Assembly: GCA_002007465.1 (NCBI GenBank)
Contig: LNAC01000853.1
Location: 483,951-547,950, forward strand
Source of the DNA: Ailurus styani
Taxonomy: Eukaryota; Chordata; Mammalia; Carnivora; Ailuridae
Direction: 5' to 3'
DNA: 64,000 nucleotides
In this document: one piece after another, positions 33,361 through 44,622 of the stretch
How positions within the stretch are numbered: the stretch's first letter is position 1
How the letters are laid out: every line of letters starts with the position of its first letter
Program-made: the position numbers and the translations under genes
Notes under the pieces: model-generated
What the model saw: the letters and a program-made list of their open reading frames with translations, nothing else
What the model was told of the DNA's origin: nothing
Databases searched by the model: none

Positions 33361-34190
33361 GTGCGGGGGTGGAGTGAAGGACAAACCTTAATTCTAATTC
33401 TATACATCGTCAAAGAGGGTCGGAGGATTTACTGGGCAGTGCTTGGGCTATCTAACGACCCGTTGCCTCTGAAAAGTCAATTAAATTTGCTCATTCGTCC
33501 TGTTTTTCAGAAAACTAATTCAGACCTGCTATGTGTCAGGCACAAGGGAGGCGGCGACTGATGAAAACTTCAGTTCAGATCTCTGCTCTGCCCCTGTCCC
33601 CAGCTCACATCCTCGCGGGACAATGAGCAGGTGCACAGAGGAAAGCGTATTGGTTTACGAGCTCCTGGGCAGCATCTCAGGCGTAATCGGAAACTGGGAT
33701 CCACACTCAGAGGGCAGGGAGACACTGAAGAAGGAGGCCAGACACTCCAGGTTGGCAGGTTTTATAAGCAAAGGGAATTACATGTGAGGCTTGTCTGGAG
33801 CGGCAGCTAGACAAGGGTATCTCTTACCCACACACCACATCTTAAAGGTTTGTATAGAGGCCTTAACTGGTTCAACACCACGTCACCGCCTCAAGGCCAT
33901 GTCCCTAGAGCAGCCTCTGGGAGCAGGAAGGCAAGGGGAACCCATGTTCCAAAGACAGGGGAGCCTTGGATCAACCAGTGTCAGCTTCACAGGCCCATTG
34001 GTAGTCACGTCTTCTTGACGACCTCCCCCAACAGAGCAGTAATTTCCAATTAGGTTGAGAAACAAGAATAAAAGAGAGGGTTACAGATAAGCATTCATCA
34101 CAAAGAAAGGAGCAGAATATCTTTGTGTTGTTGGGATGAGGAAGGGTCTTTTCACCCAAAAAACACAAACTTCAGGTAATAATTGGATGA
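33361..34190. other. Unassigned, possibly LTR-derived in part
   Basis: 33510-33545 ('CAGACCTGCTATGTGTCAGG') resembles a MIR or L2 piece. 33650-34160 has an LTR-like feel but no diagnostic end that I can name. Confidence 0.35.
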
Positions 34191-34194
34191 ATTT

Positions 34195-34760
34195 AGCTAC
34201 AGCGAAATTAAGGATTATGTTTTTAAAAAGAACACTTTAGACAAAGGCTAAAAGCTGGGTCAATACTTGGAGAAGATTTGCATTGTGTAAAACCAAAGGA
34301 TTAATATTTAGAATAAGGGTTGGAAAAGTACAGCCCACGGGGTCAGGCGCAGCTGGCTGCCTATTCTTGTAAATAAAGTTTTGTTGAAATCCAGCCACGC
34401 GCATGTGCTTATGTTCTCTCTGTGGCTGCTTTTGTGCTACAACACCACAAGTGAGTCATTGTGACAGATTGCACAGCCCTCAGAGCCTGAAATTCAATAT
34501 CTAGCCCTTTACAGAAAACATTCGTTGACCCCTGATCTAGAATACACAGGCAATGGCAACAAAGACACGAAGAAAATTCGCAAATCTATGAGTAGATGAT
34601 TCACCAGAAAAGAAATGGGCTGGCTAACTATATGTGAAAAAATGAGTGATCTCCCCAGAATTCAAAAGAGTACATATTAAACAATATTGAGATTCTCTCA
34701 GAGATAGGTAGTAGCAAGTGCTGGTGAAGATGGGGAGAAATGAGAACTGCAAGCCAGCAG
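34195..34760 (+). mobile_element. Old L1M ORF2-region fragment, split by a hAT element
   Basis: Left of the hAT insert: 'CTTGGAGAAGATTTGCATTG' and 'AAAGGATTAATATTTAGAAT'. Right of it: 'GGCAATGGCAACAAAGACAC' and 'TGCTGGTGAAGATGGGGAG'. Both pieces follow the L1 ORF2 sense strand in order. Frames are destroyed. Confidence 0.65.
34316..34534. mobile_element. hAT-type MITE (MER3-like), inserted in L1M
   Basis: Starts 'GGGTTGGAAAAGTACAGCCC' and ends 'TTCGTTGACCCCTG', with 'GTAAATAAAGTTTTGTTG' and 'CTCTCTGTGGCTGCTTTTGT' inside. Flanked by the direct repeat TAGAATA at 34309-34315 and 34538-34544, close to the 8-bp duplication typical of hAT. A second copy of the family is at 59982-60192. The family name is from memory. 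Confidence 0.8.
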
Positions 34761-34949
34761 AGTGTAAAGTCACATAAACATTCTGCAGAGAGCATCCTGA
34801 CTATATGGGCTCAGCCGTGTGAAATCACTGATACTGAACCTGAGAAATTCCTGGGAAAGCCACCTGTGCCCATCCCCCATCCCAGTCACCTAGACAATAA
34901 GGGAATACGCAAACATTGTTGACTGTCCACCCTTCCTGAAGCTCTCCCT

Positions 34950-35440
34950 TCTCTCATTTCTAGGAGAACCCTGATGTGTGGATCATATATTCCTCTTCCA
35001 AAAACAGCTCAAATGTTGGGATAGGAAGCAGGCCTCATCCCTAGCCAGGCCAGGGCTGAGCTAGATTGGCGCAGAAATGGGTACATGGCCAAATTTATGG
35101 CACTGAGATTCAAAGCAAGGTTTGTCAGATTTGAGGGAAGTCTTTCCTTACTCTGATGAAATAGCTCCCAGAATCAGTTCTGTATCACTCTCTTCCCTCA
35201 AATGTCAGCAGTGGATGGTATGGCTGGAGTGTTAGGGCCTTACATCTGCTTGGAAGAGAGTCAAGCAAGAAGAACCCCAGGAATCAGAGCTGGGACTTAA
35301 ACTGCCTTAACCCTAAAGCCTGCCTATCCTCTGGACTTCCAGCTGAGTGATCGAGAAATTATTTAAGCTGGTTTGTGTTTGATTTTCTTACTTGCAGCTC
35401 AGGGCACCCTGAGCAATAGAAGCTGTTGGAAAGCTGTATT
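34950..35440 (+). mobile_element. Solo LTR-type repeat (MaLR-like)
   Basis: The 3' part 'TATCCTCTGGACTTCCAGC', 'AGAAATTATTTAAGCTGG' and 'TTTCTTACTTGCAGCTC' follows the order of a common mammalian LTR 3' end (sense). The left boundary is vague and the family is not assigned. Confidence 0.45.
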
Positions 35441-35959
35441 TGAGAGGGCAGAGAATCTATGCCTCACTTCCCAGCCTCGCAGAAGCTAGTCCCCTGACCC
35501 CTCTGGCTCCCAACCCCTGCCACCCCCCCATACACACCCCAGCCTGGTGAGGGAGAGAAAGAGGAGACATGGCTGAGGGCACATGTGTGCAGTGATGCCT
35601 GAGGATTCCTGTATTGCCCGCCCTCATGGGGCAGAGCAGTGTCTTAGGGCAGTTCCCTGGAGGCAGAAACTAAGATGGGAATTCTTGCAGAAGTTCTCTA
35701 GGAAAAACCCATAAGAAAATGAGGGGAGCAAGATAGGACAGAAGAAAGAGCAAAGCCAGGATGTGGTCCCAGCTGGAGTTTAGCTACATTTTGGGCCCCA
35801 CAGGGAGCTCTGAAGCACAAATTATACCACAGACTTGGTCCCACCTTGGTATAATAAAAAAATAAATATTTAGTCTCTGTCCCTGGCTCCTGGAACAGAG
35901 CCCCTAGCACACTTGGGTTCCCCAGAGTGATTAGGAGTGAATTTTTGTACATTAATGAG
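35441..35959. other. Unassigned, no gene recognised
   Basis: No domain in any frame and no diagnostic repeat. A short C-rich stretch lies near 35520-35540. Confidence 0.4.
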
Positions 35960-36640
35960 ACAACTGTGACTGGAGGCCCCTCGGTAGCTTCAGGATGGGG
36001 CTGGTGGCCAGAAAGACAAACCCATGATTAGAGGGTTGGAACCTCCAACCTCCAGGCTTGAGAAAAGGAGCTGTAGATGTTCAGTCACCAAAGTCAGTTA
36101 TTTAGTCAATCATGCCTATACAAGGAAGCCTCCATAAAAACTCCACACTGATGATGTAGACAGCTTCCAGGCTGGTCCTGGGTGGGTGGTGGCCCAGAGA
36201 AGACATGGAAGCACCACACCCCTTACCTGTCTTCTTCTCCTCCCATTCCCTGCCGTGGGTATCTCCTCTGTTTAGCTCTTCCTGAGCTGTACCTTTCAAA
36301 ATAAATCAGTAATAGTAAGTAAAGCACTCCCCTAAGTTCTAGGAATCATTCTAGCAAATTATTGAATCTGAGGGGGGTTTGTGGAAGCCCCTAAATTTGT
36401 AGTAGGCTAGGCAGAAGTGTGGACCATCTGGGCAATCCATTTGCAGTTGGCATCTGAAGTAAAAGGAATCTTGTAGAACTGCCAACCCTTAAAACCTATG
36501 AGGTTTGGTGTTATTCTGGGAGGTCAGTGTCAGAATTGAATTGTTAGACACCAGGTTGGTGTAGGTGAATTGCAGAACTGTTGTTGGAAAAGGCTTGTTG
36601 TATTTGGTGTTGGGGAAAGTACATCATACCACCTTAAAGG
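35960..36640 (+). mobile_element. Solo ERVL-class LTR (possibly MLT2-like)
   Basis: 'TTAGTCAATCATGCCTATAC' then 'AAGCCTCCATAAAAACTCC' marks the LTR middle. 'ATAAATCAGTAATAGTAAGT', 'TCTAGCAAATTATTGAATCT' and 'GTCAGAATTGAATTGTTAGA' mark its 3' region, all in sense order. No viral coding sequence is attached. The subfamily is uncertain. Confidence 0.6.
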
Positions 36641-37684
36641 AGGGGATGGTCTTTTGTAGACTTTCCTCAGTCAGTACTGACTGTGGGCCACCCTGGGGAG
36701 GAAGACATCACCTGCCATGGGCCAAGGGCAGTTCTTGTGGAAGGCAGCTGTGAGCTCTTAGCTGGGAATGGTCAAGCTCCTGGGGATGATGAGCGCCAGA
36801 GAAAAGGTTCTGGGTGGGATACCAATGGAATCCAGTATGGTCACTACAGCCAACTATCTCTATTTCCTTGGAGAAGGCATTGAAGGAAGCGACTGGAGGA
36901 GCTGGTGGCAAAGACTTGTGGCCAAGACCAGGAACATGTGACAGTAGATCAGAGTGGGACTGTAGTTCACAGACAGGAAGGACGAGGACATCATGGCAGA
37001 TGCCAGTGTGGCAGAAGTCAGTGGGCACTGTGGCATCAGGAAGGTGTCAGCCCAGGGATGCCAGTGTGGACAGATGACAATGAGGACCCACATGTCCCCC
37101 CCTTACCACCACCACCAAGACCTGGACACCACAGGGTGTCACCCCTGGCACTCTACCCAGGGACAAGGGGAAAGAGAGAAAGCCCCAAAATGACTGCAGT
37201 GAAGTTTTCCACCACTGAGCAGAATGGGACTCCAGGAAGGAAATGGGAGAGTGAAAGCCAAAATGACACTGGTTTGCCCACTTGCTGATTTGCAATCACT
37301 GCATGTACTGCTGCTAAAACATAAAAGAATGTCATTAACAGGAAAACACTATCAGCAAGTTCATTAATCATGGTCATTTTCACACTTCCATGGTCAACTA
37401 CAAGCCTAGTGATTTAAATGGAGGCCTCCCTACTCAATTATAGTGTTTAGCAATTAACAGTTCGTCCCCTGCCCTGGGCCTGCCCTGGCTTTCAGCAAAA
37501 GATAAAGTGCTTGAATTTCACAAGTGGCCTTTGTAGGAATTCCCCCTCCCTTGGGCAAAGGAACGTGTTTGATGTCACCAGGACAAGCATCTGTTGCTGA
37601 ATGAACAGGCCCATTTTTAGTGATGTTACCTTGTCTATGAACCCCGAGGTGATAAAGGGCATTGAAGATTTCCGGTCCTTCACA
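36641..37684. other. Unassigned, no gene recognised
   Basis: Open frames of up to 127 codons (plus, 36905-37288) overlap minus-strand frames and have no domain. The sequence is rich in local variants of 'GGATGCCAGTGTGG', suggesting a few degenerate short duplications at 36990-37075. Confidence 0.4.
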
Positions 37685-37845
37685 GGGCAGCTGGGTGACC
37701 CAGGAAAACTACTTCCTTTAACCTTAGTATGCTCATCTGTACAATGGGGATAATAATAGAAACTTCCTCAAAAATTTAAATGACAGTGCATGTCAAGTGG
37801 CTAGGAAAGGGCCTGGCATGTAACACTTGATTAATTCTAGGTATT
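37685..37845 (-). mobile_element. MIR SINE
   Basis: Antisense MIR in order: 'CTGGGTGACCCAGGAAAAC', 'CTCATCTGTACAATGGGGAT', 'AATAATAGAAACTTCCTC' and 'AGGGCCTGGCATGTAACAC'. Confidence 0.75.
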
Positions 37846-37859
37846 AATTAGTATATAGT

Positions 37860-38335
37860 AAGTCCTCCTAAAAAGTTTATTAATGCACCTGTACAGAAAA
37901 GTGCACATACCATAGTTGTACAGCTAGATGAATTTCCCCCAACTGAATCCGTCCAGTTCACCAGCACCCAGATCACGGAAGGGAACGTTGCCCCAGAAGC
38001 CCTTCTTATGGCTTCAGCCCATACTCCCCAACACTGGTAACTGCTCTCCAGACTTCTAATAGTATAGACCATGTATGTTTGGCTTTGTATTTACATGAAT
38101 GGACCCATCCTGCATGCACTCTTTTGTGCCTGACTTCCTCACTGCACCTGTGCAATTCATTCATGTTCCAGATAGTTCTACTTCATTCATGTCCCTTGTT
38201 TTATACTGCTCCACTATGTAAATATACCTTCATCTATTTATCCGTTCTTCGGTTTTATGGTCCTTTAGCTGGCTTTAAGTTCAAGGTGATTATGAATAAA
38301 GCTGCTAAGAATATTCTTGCCCTAAGTCTTTGTTT
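37860..38335 (-). mobile_element. L1M 3' region
   Basis: Antisense L1 landmarks: 'CTTTGTATTTACATGAATGG', 'GCACTCTTTTGTGCCTGACT', 'GTTCTTCGGTTTTATGGTCC' and 'GATTATGAATAAAGCTGCTA'. No frame survives. Confidence 0.65.
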
Positions 38336-38665
38336 ATTTAACTTTTTATTTTGAGACCATTGTAAATCCATACACTGTGGCAAGAAATAATACAGAGACC
38401 TGGTGTGCCTTTTCTCCAGGTTCCCTCAATGGTAACATCTTGCAAAACGGTTAGTAGCACATCACAGCCAATATGCTAACATTGATACAATCCACCAAGG
38501 ATCTTGTCCAGGTTTCCCATTTTGCTTGTACTTGTGTGTGTGCATGTGCGTGTGTATGTGCATGTGCGTGTGTGTGTGTGTGTGTGTGTTGGAGGCTACA
38601 CATTTTTATCACCAGTGTAGGAATAGTCACCACCAGTCAAGACACTGAAGTCAGTTCTGTCACCA
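38336..38665 (-). mobile_element. L1M 3' UTR fragment
   Basis: 'CTTTTTATTTTGAGACCATT', 'CTCAATGGTAACATCTTGCA' and 'CATTGATACAATCCACCAAG' match the antisense of a common L1M 3' region. A (TG)n tract lies inside. Confidence 0.65.
38532..38590 (+). repeat. (TG)n microsatellite with CATGTG interruptions
   Basis: TG repeats with interspersed CA and CG steps. It grew inside the L1M 3' region, which naturally carries a TG run here. Confidence 0.92.
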
Positions 38666-38699
38666 ACAGCCAGTGAGGAATACACGAGGGAGCTTGAAA

Positions 38700-38865
38700 G
38701 TGAATGACATGCTAATTACAATTTTGGGAGAAACTCAGAGCCAGAACCAACCAGCTAAGCCAGTCTAGATTCCTGACCCTCAGAACAACAGTGTGAGATG
38801 TTTTTTGCTTTAACCTGCTAAGTACTGAGGTAATTTGTGATACAGAAATAGATAATTAATACAAA
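38700..38865 (+). mobile_element. MaLR-type LTR 3' end
   Basis: 'TTTAACCTGCTAAGTACTGA', 'GGTAATTTGTGATACAGAAA' and 'TAGATAATTAATACA' form the conserved MLT1/MST 3' terminus in sense. Confidence 0.65.
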
Positions 38866-38896
38866 TACCTATATCAGACCCTCGTTACAAAAGTAA

Positions 38897-38965
38897 ATCT
38901 CTGAGCTTTACCCCAGACCTAGAATCTGCCTAGTATAAACTCTCCCTGGCAATTCTGATGAGCAC
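38897..38965 (+). mobile_element. MER5A-like hAT MITE fragment
   Basis: 'TTTACCCCAGACCTAGAATC' and 'TGGCAATTCTGATGAGCAC' match the middle and right part of MER5A in order. Short and diverged. Confidence 0.4.
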
Positions 38966-38969
38966 TCTT

Positions 38970-39062
38970 TTTTGAATCACGGCTCTACCGTTAACTTGAG
39001 GCAATTTACTTTCCTACCCTTGGTTCCATCCCTAAACAATGGGCATAATCATGCCGACGTAT
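38970..39062 (-). mobile_element. MIR SINE fragment
   Basis: Antisense MIR: 'CACGGCTCTACCGTTAACTT', 'GGCAATTTACTTTCCTACCC' and 'AACAATGGGCATAATCATGC'. Confidence 0.6.
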
Positions 39063-39534
39063 GAAGAGTTCTGTTTTTTATTTTGTTTGGCCTTCTGTGT
39101 TTTGTCTGACCCTTGGTGAAGGGGCGATGTACGCAGAGCACAGCAGTGGGCCCTCTGGGTGCCCTGCCCATATCCCCTCACTCTTTCACTGTGGGTCAGG
39201 GGGTGCGGGGGGACTGCAAGCACCTGCACAGCTTTGCCTGAGACCTTTCTCTTGCTACTGGGGCTCTTCTTGATCCTCAGCAGCAAACCGGAAGTGCTGG
39301 ATCTTAACAGCCTCCCCACTCCCCACAACCAACAGCTGACAGGAATTGGTGTATAAATACCCCAGCTCCCTTGCCTCTTGGGTAGGATGACTGAGTGGCA
39401 AGTTCTGCACTCCTCTGAGAAGTCTCCAGCAGAACTGAGTTCCCCTCACTCAGGCAGCACCTTGTAGATAATATACCATTTATTGGCCTCCTTTCCTTCC
39501 CAAGTCATACCCCTACTCCCCATGCCCCTAATCC
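39063..39534. other. Unassigned, possibly LTR-derived
   Basis: No gene. 'GTATAAATACCCCAGCTCCC' at 39352 is TATA-like and typical of the promoter region of some solo LTRs, but no family is assigned. Confidence 0.35.
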
Positions 39535-39645
39535 CTACTTATAATTAACTACCATTGTAATTTAACTACTTACTGGTAGTTATAACTATTACATATAATA
39601 GTTATAACTATTTACTGGTGTAAATTAACTACTTACACCAATACC
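39535..39645. repeat. AT-rich inverted repeat with a 14-bp perfect hairpin
   Basis: TAGTTATAACTATT (39577-39590) and AATAGTTATAACTA (39597-39610) are perfect reverse complements around ACATAT. Further TAATTAACTAC and AATTAACTACTTAC pieces repeat on both sides, so the region is a cluster of related AT-rich short repeats. Confidence 0.85.
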
Positions 39646-39779
39646 CTTGGTACAGAGTCTGCTCCAGTGGAGCCAAACTAAGGCAAGCACCTCACCCAGG
39701 ATTGGCACAGTCTGTGTTCAGCTAATGGCTTTGACGATATATAAAATGTTGCATATCTGGTTAGTTAAAGGACCCAGGA

Positions 39780-40460
39780 GAACATTAATAAGCTAATGAG
39801 AAAGTAGTTGCAGCATAGAAAATCCAAGTTAACTATCCAGACTCTCAAATATACAAAGTTTACTACAAATCAACAACAACCACAATTTCAAGAGGAAATA
39901 AATGGAAAGCAGTGATCAGGATCAGGCAACGCGCAGGAGGGGAGGCCAGATGGCCAAAAAGTATGTGAAGAGAAGCTCCAGATCAGCAGTGATCAGAGGA
40001 ATCCAAATTCGGACCAGTTGTCCTCTTACCTTCACCAGCAGAGGCAAAAGTTTGAAAGGCAGGGAGGTGGGACCTCAATGGTACTGGGAGGTATAAGCTA
40101 GAACCACCTCTCTGGACAGCTTTTGGGCAGCATTTAGCAAAATTCAGAATCCACTGGTCCGTCACCCCACAGTCCCAACCCTGGGCACATAAATCCCGTG
40201 GAAGTTTTCACAAAATACCACGTGGTTTATTGTGGTGTTTTTATGTTGGGGAGCTGGAGGCAGGCTGGTGCCTTTCACTAGGGGAAATAAGTAAACTGTG
40301 ACAATGCATACTTTAGAATAATATTCAGCACTCAGAAGCAAAACAGACATCTACAGAGCAACACGCCGAGTGAGGAAAGTGGAACCAGGATGAGATTTAT
40401 AGCAAAATTCCATTATGTAAATTAAAAACCAATGCAAGGCAGTCCTGCATATTTACAAGG
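39780..40460 (+). mobile_element. Old L1M/L1ME ORF2 3' fragment
   Basis: Sense L1 order: 'CAGTGATCAGAGGAATCCAA', 'CTCTCTGGACAGCTTTTGGG', 'AGAATAATATTCAGCACTC' and 'TAGCAAAATTCCATTATGTA'. Frames are destroyed. Confidence 0.65.
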
Positions 40461-40579
40461 CTGTATACATATGCAAGGACATACACCCAACACATTTAAA
40501 AGGGGGACTGAGGGTGGAGAGTCGCATCAAGAAATTAAAAAATGGCTTAAATGAGAAAAGCCAAATTTTAAACTGTAAG

Positions 40580-40790
40580 ATGATAACACAGGAGAGGATC
40601 TTCATGACCGTGGAGTAAAAAATAAAATTCTTATGCAAAGCACAAACCTTAATGAAAAAGTCTGCTAAATCTGGCAATATTCGAATTTAAAGTCTTTCGT
40701 GCCATACATACCATCTAAAAACTGAGATATTTGGAAGACATGAGACTGAAAATGGGTTGGTACGTAGATTATACAAACTCCTCCAAATAA
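40580..40790 (+). mobile_element. Second old L1M fragment
   Basis: 'AGGATCTTCATGACCGTGGA' and 'TGAAAAAGTCTGCTAAATCT' belong to a more 5' part of L1 ORF2 than the fragment to its left. It is therefore a separate insertion or a rearranged piece. Confidence 0.5.
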
Positions 40791-40880
40791 TGGCCAATAT
40801 TTATTGCATACTATTGAATACTTACAAAGTGCCAGCCACAGCACTGTTCAAGGCACTTCACTTGGGTGGATTAAAGAGAA
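40785..40880 (+). mobile_element. MIR SINE fragment
   Basis: Sense MIR 5' half: 'ATGGCCAATATTTATTGCAT', 'GAATACTTACAAAGTGCCAG' and 'CACTGTTCAAGGCACTTCAC'. Confidence 0.65.
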
Positions 40881-41149
40881 CGCACTAAGAAAAAGATACA
40901 CTGGCAAAGGCAATTCACGGCAAAGGCAAACCATACAAGCAATTCTTGGGTTACTTTGTGTGACATTATGCTAATATCACAGCACACAGAAATTGCATTC
41001 CCTCCTTGCTTGGCATCTCAAAACTCTGCCCTAACTCTCAGGAGGTGACACGACTTAGTAAAAGCTCTGCTAGCCCTGGGGAGCCAAGATCTCCACCCAA
41101 GATCCTGACTCACTCTGACCTTCTGTCTCCTCTTTGGGAGGATGATCGT

Positions 41150-41232
41150 ATCTCCAAGGGTGGTTTGAAGTGCTTAGCCCAGTTTTTAACACACAGTAAA
41201 CACCTAATAAATGGTTATTATTTTGATGGCAC
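41150..41232 (-). mobile_element. MIR SINE 5' fragment
   Basis: Antisense MIR start: 'AAGTGCTTAGCCCAGTTTTT' and 'ACACACAGTAAACACCTAAT', ending 'AAATGGTTATTATT'. It abuts a sense MIR. Confidence 0.6.
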
Positions 41233-41235
41233 AAA

Positions 41236-41425
41236 ATAATAATAACTCACATGTGGTGAGGACCTGGCCCCAAGCTTTCTACATGCATATTCTCAATTTA
41301 TGTCCACAGCAGGCTTCTGGAGTAAATTGCTGTTATTATTCCCCTTTTACATATGAGGAAGTTGAGTCTTGGGGAAGTTAGGAAGCCATCTGGGTAATGC
41401 AGCAAGATCTGAAGTCGGGCCCATG
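41236..41425 (+). mobile_element. MIR SINE
   Basis: Sense MIR: 'AATAATAACTCACATGTGGT', 'TTGCTGTTATTATTCCCCTT', 'TTACATATGAGGAAGTTGAG' and 'GCAGCAAGATCTGAAGTCGG'. Confidence 0.75.
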
Positions 41426-43721
41426 TGGTGCCCTTCCATTGTTAAAATATAAGCTCACCAAGGCCAACTATCAACCCCCAGAAAGTATCTGGAACCATAG
41501 ACATCTTCAGTTGATGAGGTTGAATGTGTTTCTGAATAATGCAGGTTGGGGAGAGGGTTGCAGATGTGAAAATACATATTTGGATCCAGCTGGGTGCGGG
41601 GAGGCCCAAGAGCATGATTTCCTACCAAGCTCCTGGGTGATCTGAGACTACTGGTCCTCACACCTTCCTGGGGAGTTCCGGTTCTGATGGTCACTAAGCC
41701 TACTCTCACACACCAAGTGGGCTTGTCTTGTTCTGTATGCTAATCTTAATGCTTTGTGTTTGTGTGTAGAGACAACAGGGGGTCTACAAGCTTTGAAAGA
41801 TGCTGCATGTCATCACACATACCACAGAAGCCAGAGTTCACACCCAACTGTGGATTAAATCTCTCTGGACTTCTGATGTTCACTGTCTCAATACAAGGTA
41901 GCTCAGGATGACTCAGGCATGACTGTTCTGGGCCTTGGTCAGGTGGCAGCTGATTTACAGGAAGAATGATGTGTCTCAAGAGAGTCACACGGTTTCTTCA
42001 TCAGCCATGGAGCTCCTGTTATGATCCAGAGCCTGGACAGTCACAACAGGGAAGGCCAGAATGAACGTACCCTGTGACCAGGAGCTTGAAGTATTTCTGG
42101 AAATGGCTTTGGTGGACCAGGTGGACAAAGCTGGGAAGGTTAAGCTGCCAGGAATTTGTCCCAGAGCCAGAGTCAGGGGTCATTGGCCACAGAAGACCTC
42201 TCCCGAGGCCGGGAGGACAAGTTGATGGGAGGAGAGAGCCACCAGGGGAAAGCAACAACAACAGTGGGAGAGCCAGGGAGGAAAAGAAGCCAAAGAACTG
42301 GCTGGTGTTCTCATCCCCTCCTCCTTCCCTCATCCTCCTGCCAGGCTGGCTCACCTTGCCAGGCCCTGTAACCAGCCTGACTCCACGCCAGCCACCAGTG
42401 ACAAAGTCTGTGTCTCTTGGCTCAGATTTTTGAGATGTAAAAGCTGATGGATCCATTTTGTTCAGTGGGCAGGGTGGTTTCTTTAGAACTGACCAAGGCT
42501 ATCCAGGCCAGGAAACCTGCCCACTGTGCTCCACCCCTTGCCCACCATGGGCTCATACTCTTTTCCCATTCCACACTTCTTCCATTTACCAAGATCCAAA
42601 GTGACGGCCAAGTGCGTACAGCTGGGGGTGACTCTGCTCCCCACTGTTCCCAGAGTCCACAATTTCCACTAATACCTATCACTCTCTGGGCTCTAAAACA
42701 GTCAAGCCCAGTGTTACCTCCCCCCAATTGTGTAACCGAAGGACTATCACAATAGATGTCACCAGCACTAATCTAACCTACACACAGAAATGAAATACAG
42801 AATAAGTTCAAAAAAACTTCCCATGTGGAAATGGTTGAGGCAGATCTGTCTCCAGGACAGCACCTTACAGCCTTATGCTGACCCTAAGTCCACAGTGAGT
42901 TTCATAATTCCGTACAAGGTCACCCAGTAGCAGCACGGGTCCTCCTCATCCAGCTGCCACTGAAAGGCAGGATTCTTGGGAATAATCAGAAATGTGATGG
43001 GCCTGGGGAACTCCCATGAGCATCACTTGATGACTGTCCTCCATGGCCCAGGAGTGACATCTTTGGTCAGCAAACTGGGCTTCCGGGTGGGCAGGGACCA
43101 AAGCCTTGTCATCTTTATATTCCTTACAGTGTTACTAAGATATGGTCTCTGCCCACATGGGCTTTGATTGATTGTAAAAAAATTATCTTTCAGGGTTGAG
43201 AAAGTGCAGAATCTCAAAGCTTGGTATTCAGGATGGAAAGGCGGAGAAGGAAGAAAGACCGATGTGTGAGCTGGTTGCTGTTGGATGGCAGACAGATGCC
43301 GGGACAGATGAGTTGCCAAGGAAGAAGATGGGTGTGGGATGGAGAGCAGGTGTTGGTCTTGAGATGTTTTGTTGTTGTTGTTGTTTTTTCCCCACTCTGA
43401 AGGGCCAAGTGAAGCAAAAGCAATGAGATTTTGCTCTCCTTTTTATACCCATCTCCTCCAGGACAGGCACCCTTCCACTTGAGAGCCAGCAAATGGTTTC
43501 CTCTTCCAACGAGCTCAAATAGGTGGGTAAAGATGGCTAGGATTCCGGCCTGAGCAAGGACATGGAGGCAATGTGCTGGCTCAAGGGAGGGATACCGCCA
43601 TCGGTTAACACATCTTGCAGGAGGGCAGGAGAAGGAAGGGACCTCACGTCTGCCTTCCCCATTCTGAGGTCAATTTAATAGGCCACAGACCCAGAATTTA
43701 GGTTTGTGCCATTGTTCCGCA
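41426..43721. other. Unassigned, no gene recognised
   Basis: Open frames of up to 145 codons (minus, 42019-42456), with opposed frames of 119 codons on plus, have no domain. No diagnostic repeat except a short TTG run. Confidence 0.4.
43367..43389 (+). repeat. (TTG)n microsatellite
   Basis: Five TTG units between T runs. Short. Confidence 0.85.
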
Positions 43722-43930
43722 TAATCGTAATATTACTCACTGAGTGTTTACCATATCCGAGCAATAGTCTCAGTGCTTTATGTTTATGTATCATTTAATC
43801 TTGGGCCAATCCTGTGAAGAAGACACATTACTATTCCCATTTTTCAGGTGGGTCTCACAGAGCTAAGTGGATTACTTGAGGTCACTTGCAGCAAAGTCCA
43901 TGCCCGTCAACCATGTGACACCACAGTTGC
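43722..43930 (+). mobile_element. MIR SINE
   Basis: Sense MIR in order: 'CACTGAGTGTTTACCATATC', 'GTCTCAGTGCTTTATG', 'TATTCCCATTTTTCAGGTGG' and 'TTACTTGAGGTCACTTGCAG'. Confidence 0.75.
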
Positions 43931-44403
43931 CTTCACCACAATAAGCAGCCCCTGTGTCGCTTTGTGGGACCTCTGCCCTTGGACCGCCAGAGTCCACTTT
44001 GCTTATCTGCAGGAATACCTTTGGGGCCTGGGAATTTAGTTCTCCCTAGGGAACCATTAGCCTGGGACTGTTGGGTGCAGGCATATAAATGTTCTGTTGC
44101 CTTGCCTCTGAGACGGAGCTCTGGGGTATGACTTACACTGACCCCAGAGCTCCCAGAACTGACCCAAGTGGGAGCCCCCCTCCAAGGGGTTGCTGTTTGA
44201 TGCTGTACATTTCACCCCTGTTTGATCCGGCTTCCCTGGTCTCGACTGACTCTTCTGGGAGCATTTTACATGAACTACTTGCATGCAAAGCCTCATCTCG
44301 AGGTCTGCTTCTGGAGAAACAGACCTGGGACATCACTTGGGTGTGAGTGCCAGAGCCTTAGTTCAAATTCAGGTTCAACTATCCATTGTGTAAACTGCCT
44401 CAA
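43931..44403. other. Unassigned, no gene recognised
   Basis: No domain or diagnostic repeat seen. Confidence 0.4.
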
Positions 44404-44417
44404 AAAGATCACCACCC

Positions 44418-44608
44418 AGGGTGGCTCAGTTGGTTAAGCGTCTCACTTTGGCTCGGGTCATGATCTCGGGGTCCTAGGATCCAGCCCGGTGTTGGGCTCC
44501 CTGCTCACCAGGGAGTCTGCTTATTCCTCTCCCTCTGCCCCTCCCCCTGCTCCCGTGCACTCTCACTCTCTCTCGAAAATAAATAGATAAAATCTTAGAA
44601 AAAAAAAA
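44418..44608 (+). mobile_element. SINEC retrotransposon with 14-bp target duplication
   Basis: Plus-strand SINE from 'AGGGTGGCTCAGTTGGTTAA' to a poly-A tail. Flanked by AAAGATCACCACCC (44404-44417) and AAAGAGCACCACCC (44609-44622), one mismatch. The first few bases of the head are missing, a small 5' truncation. Confidence 0.92.
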
Positions 44609-44622
44609 AAAGAGCACCACCC

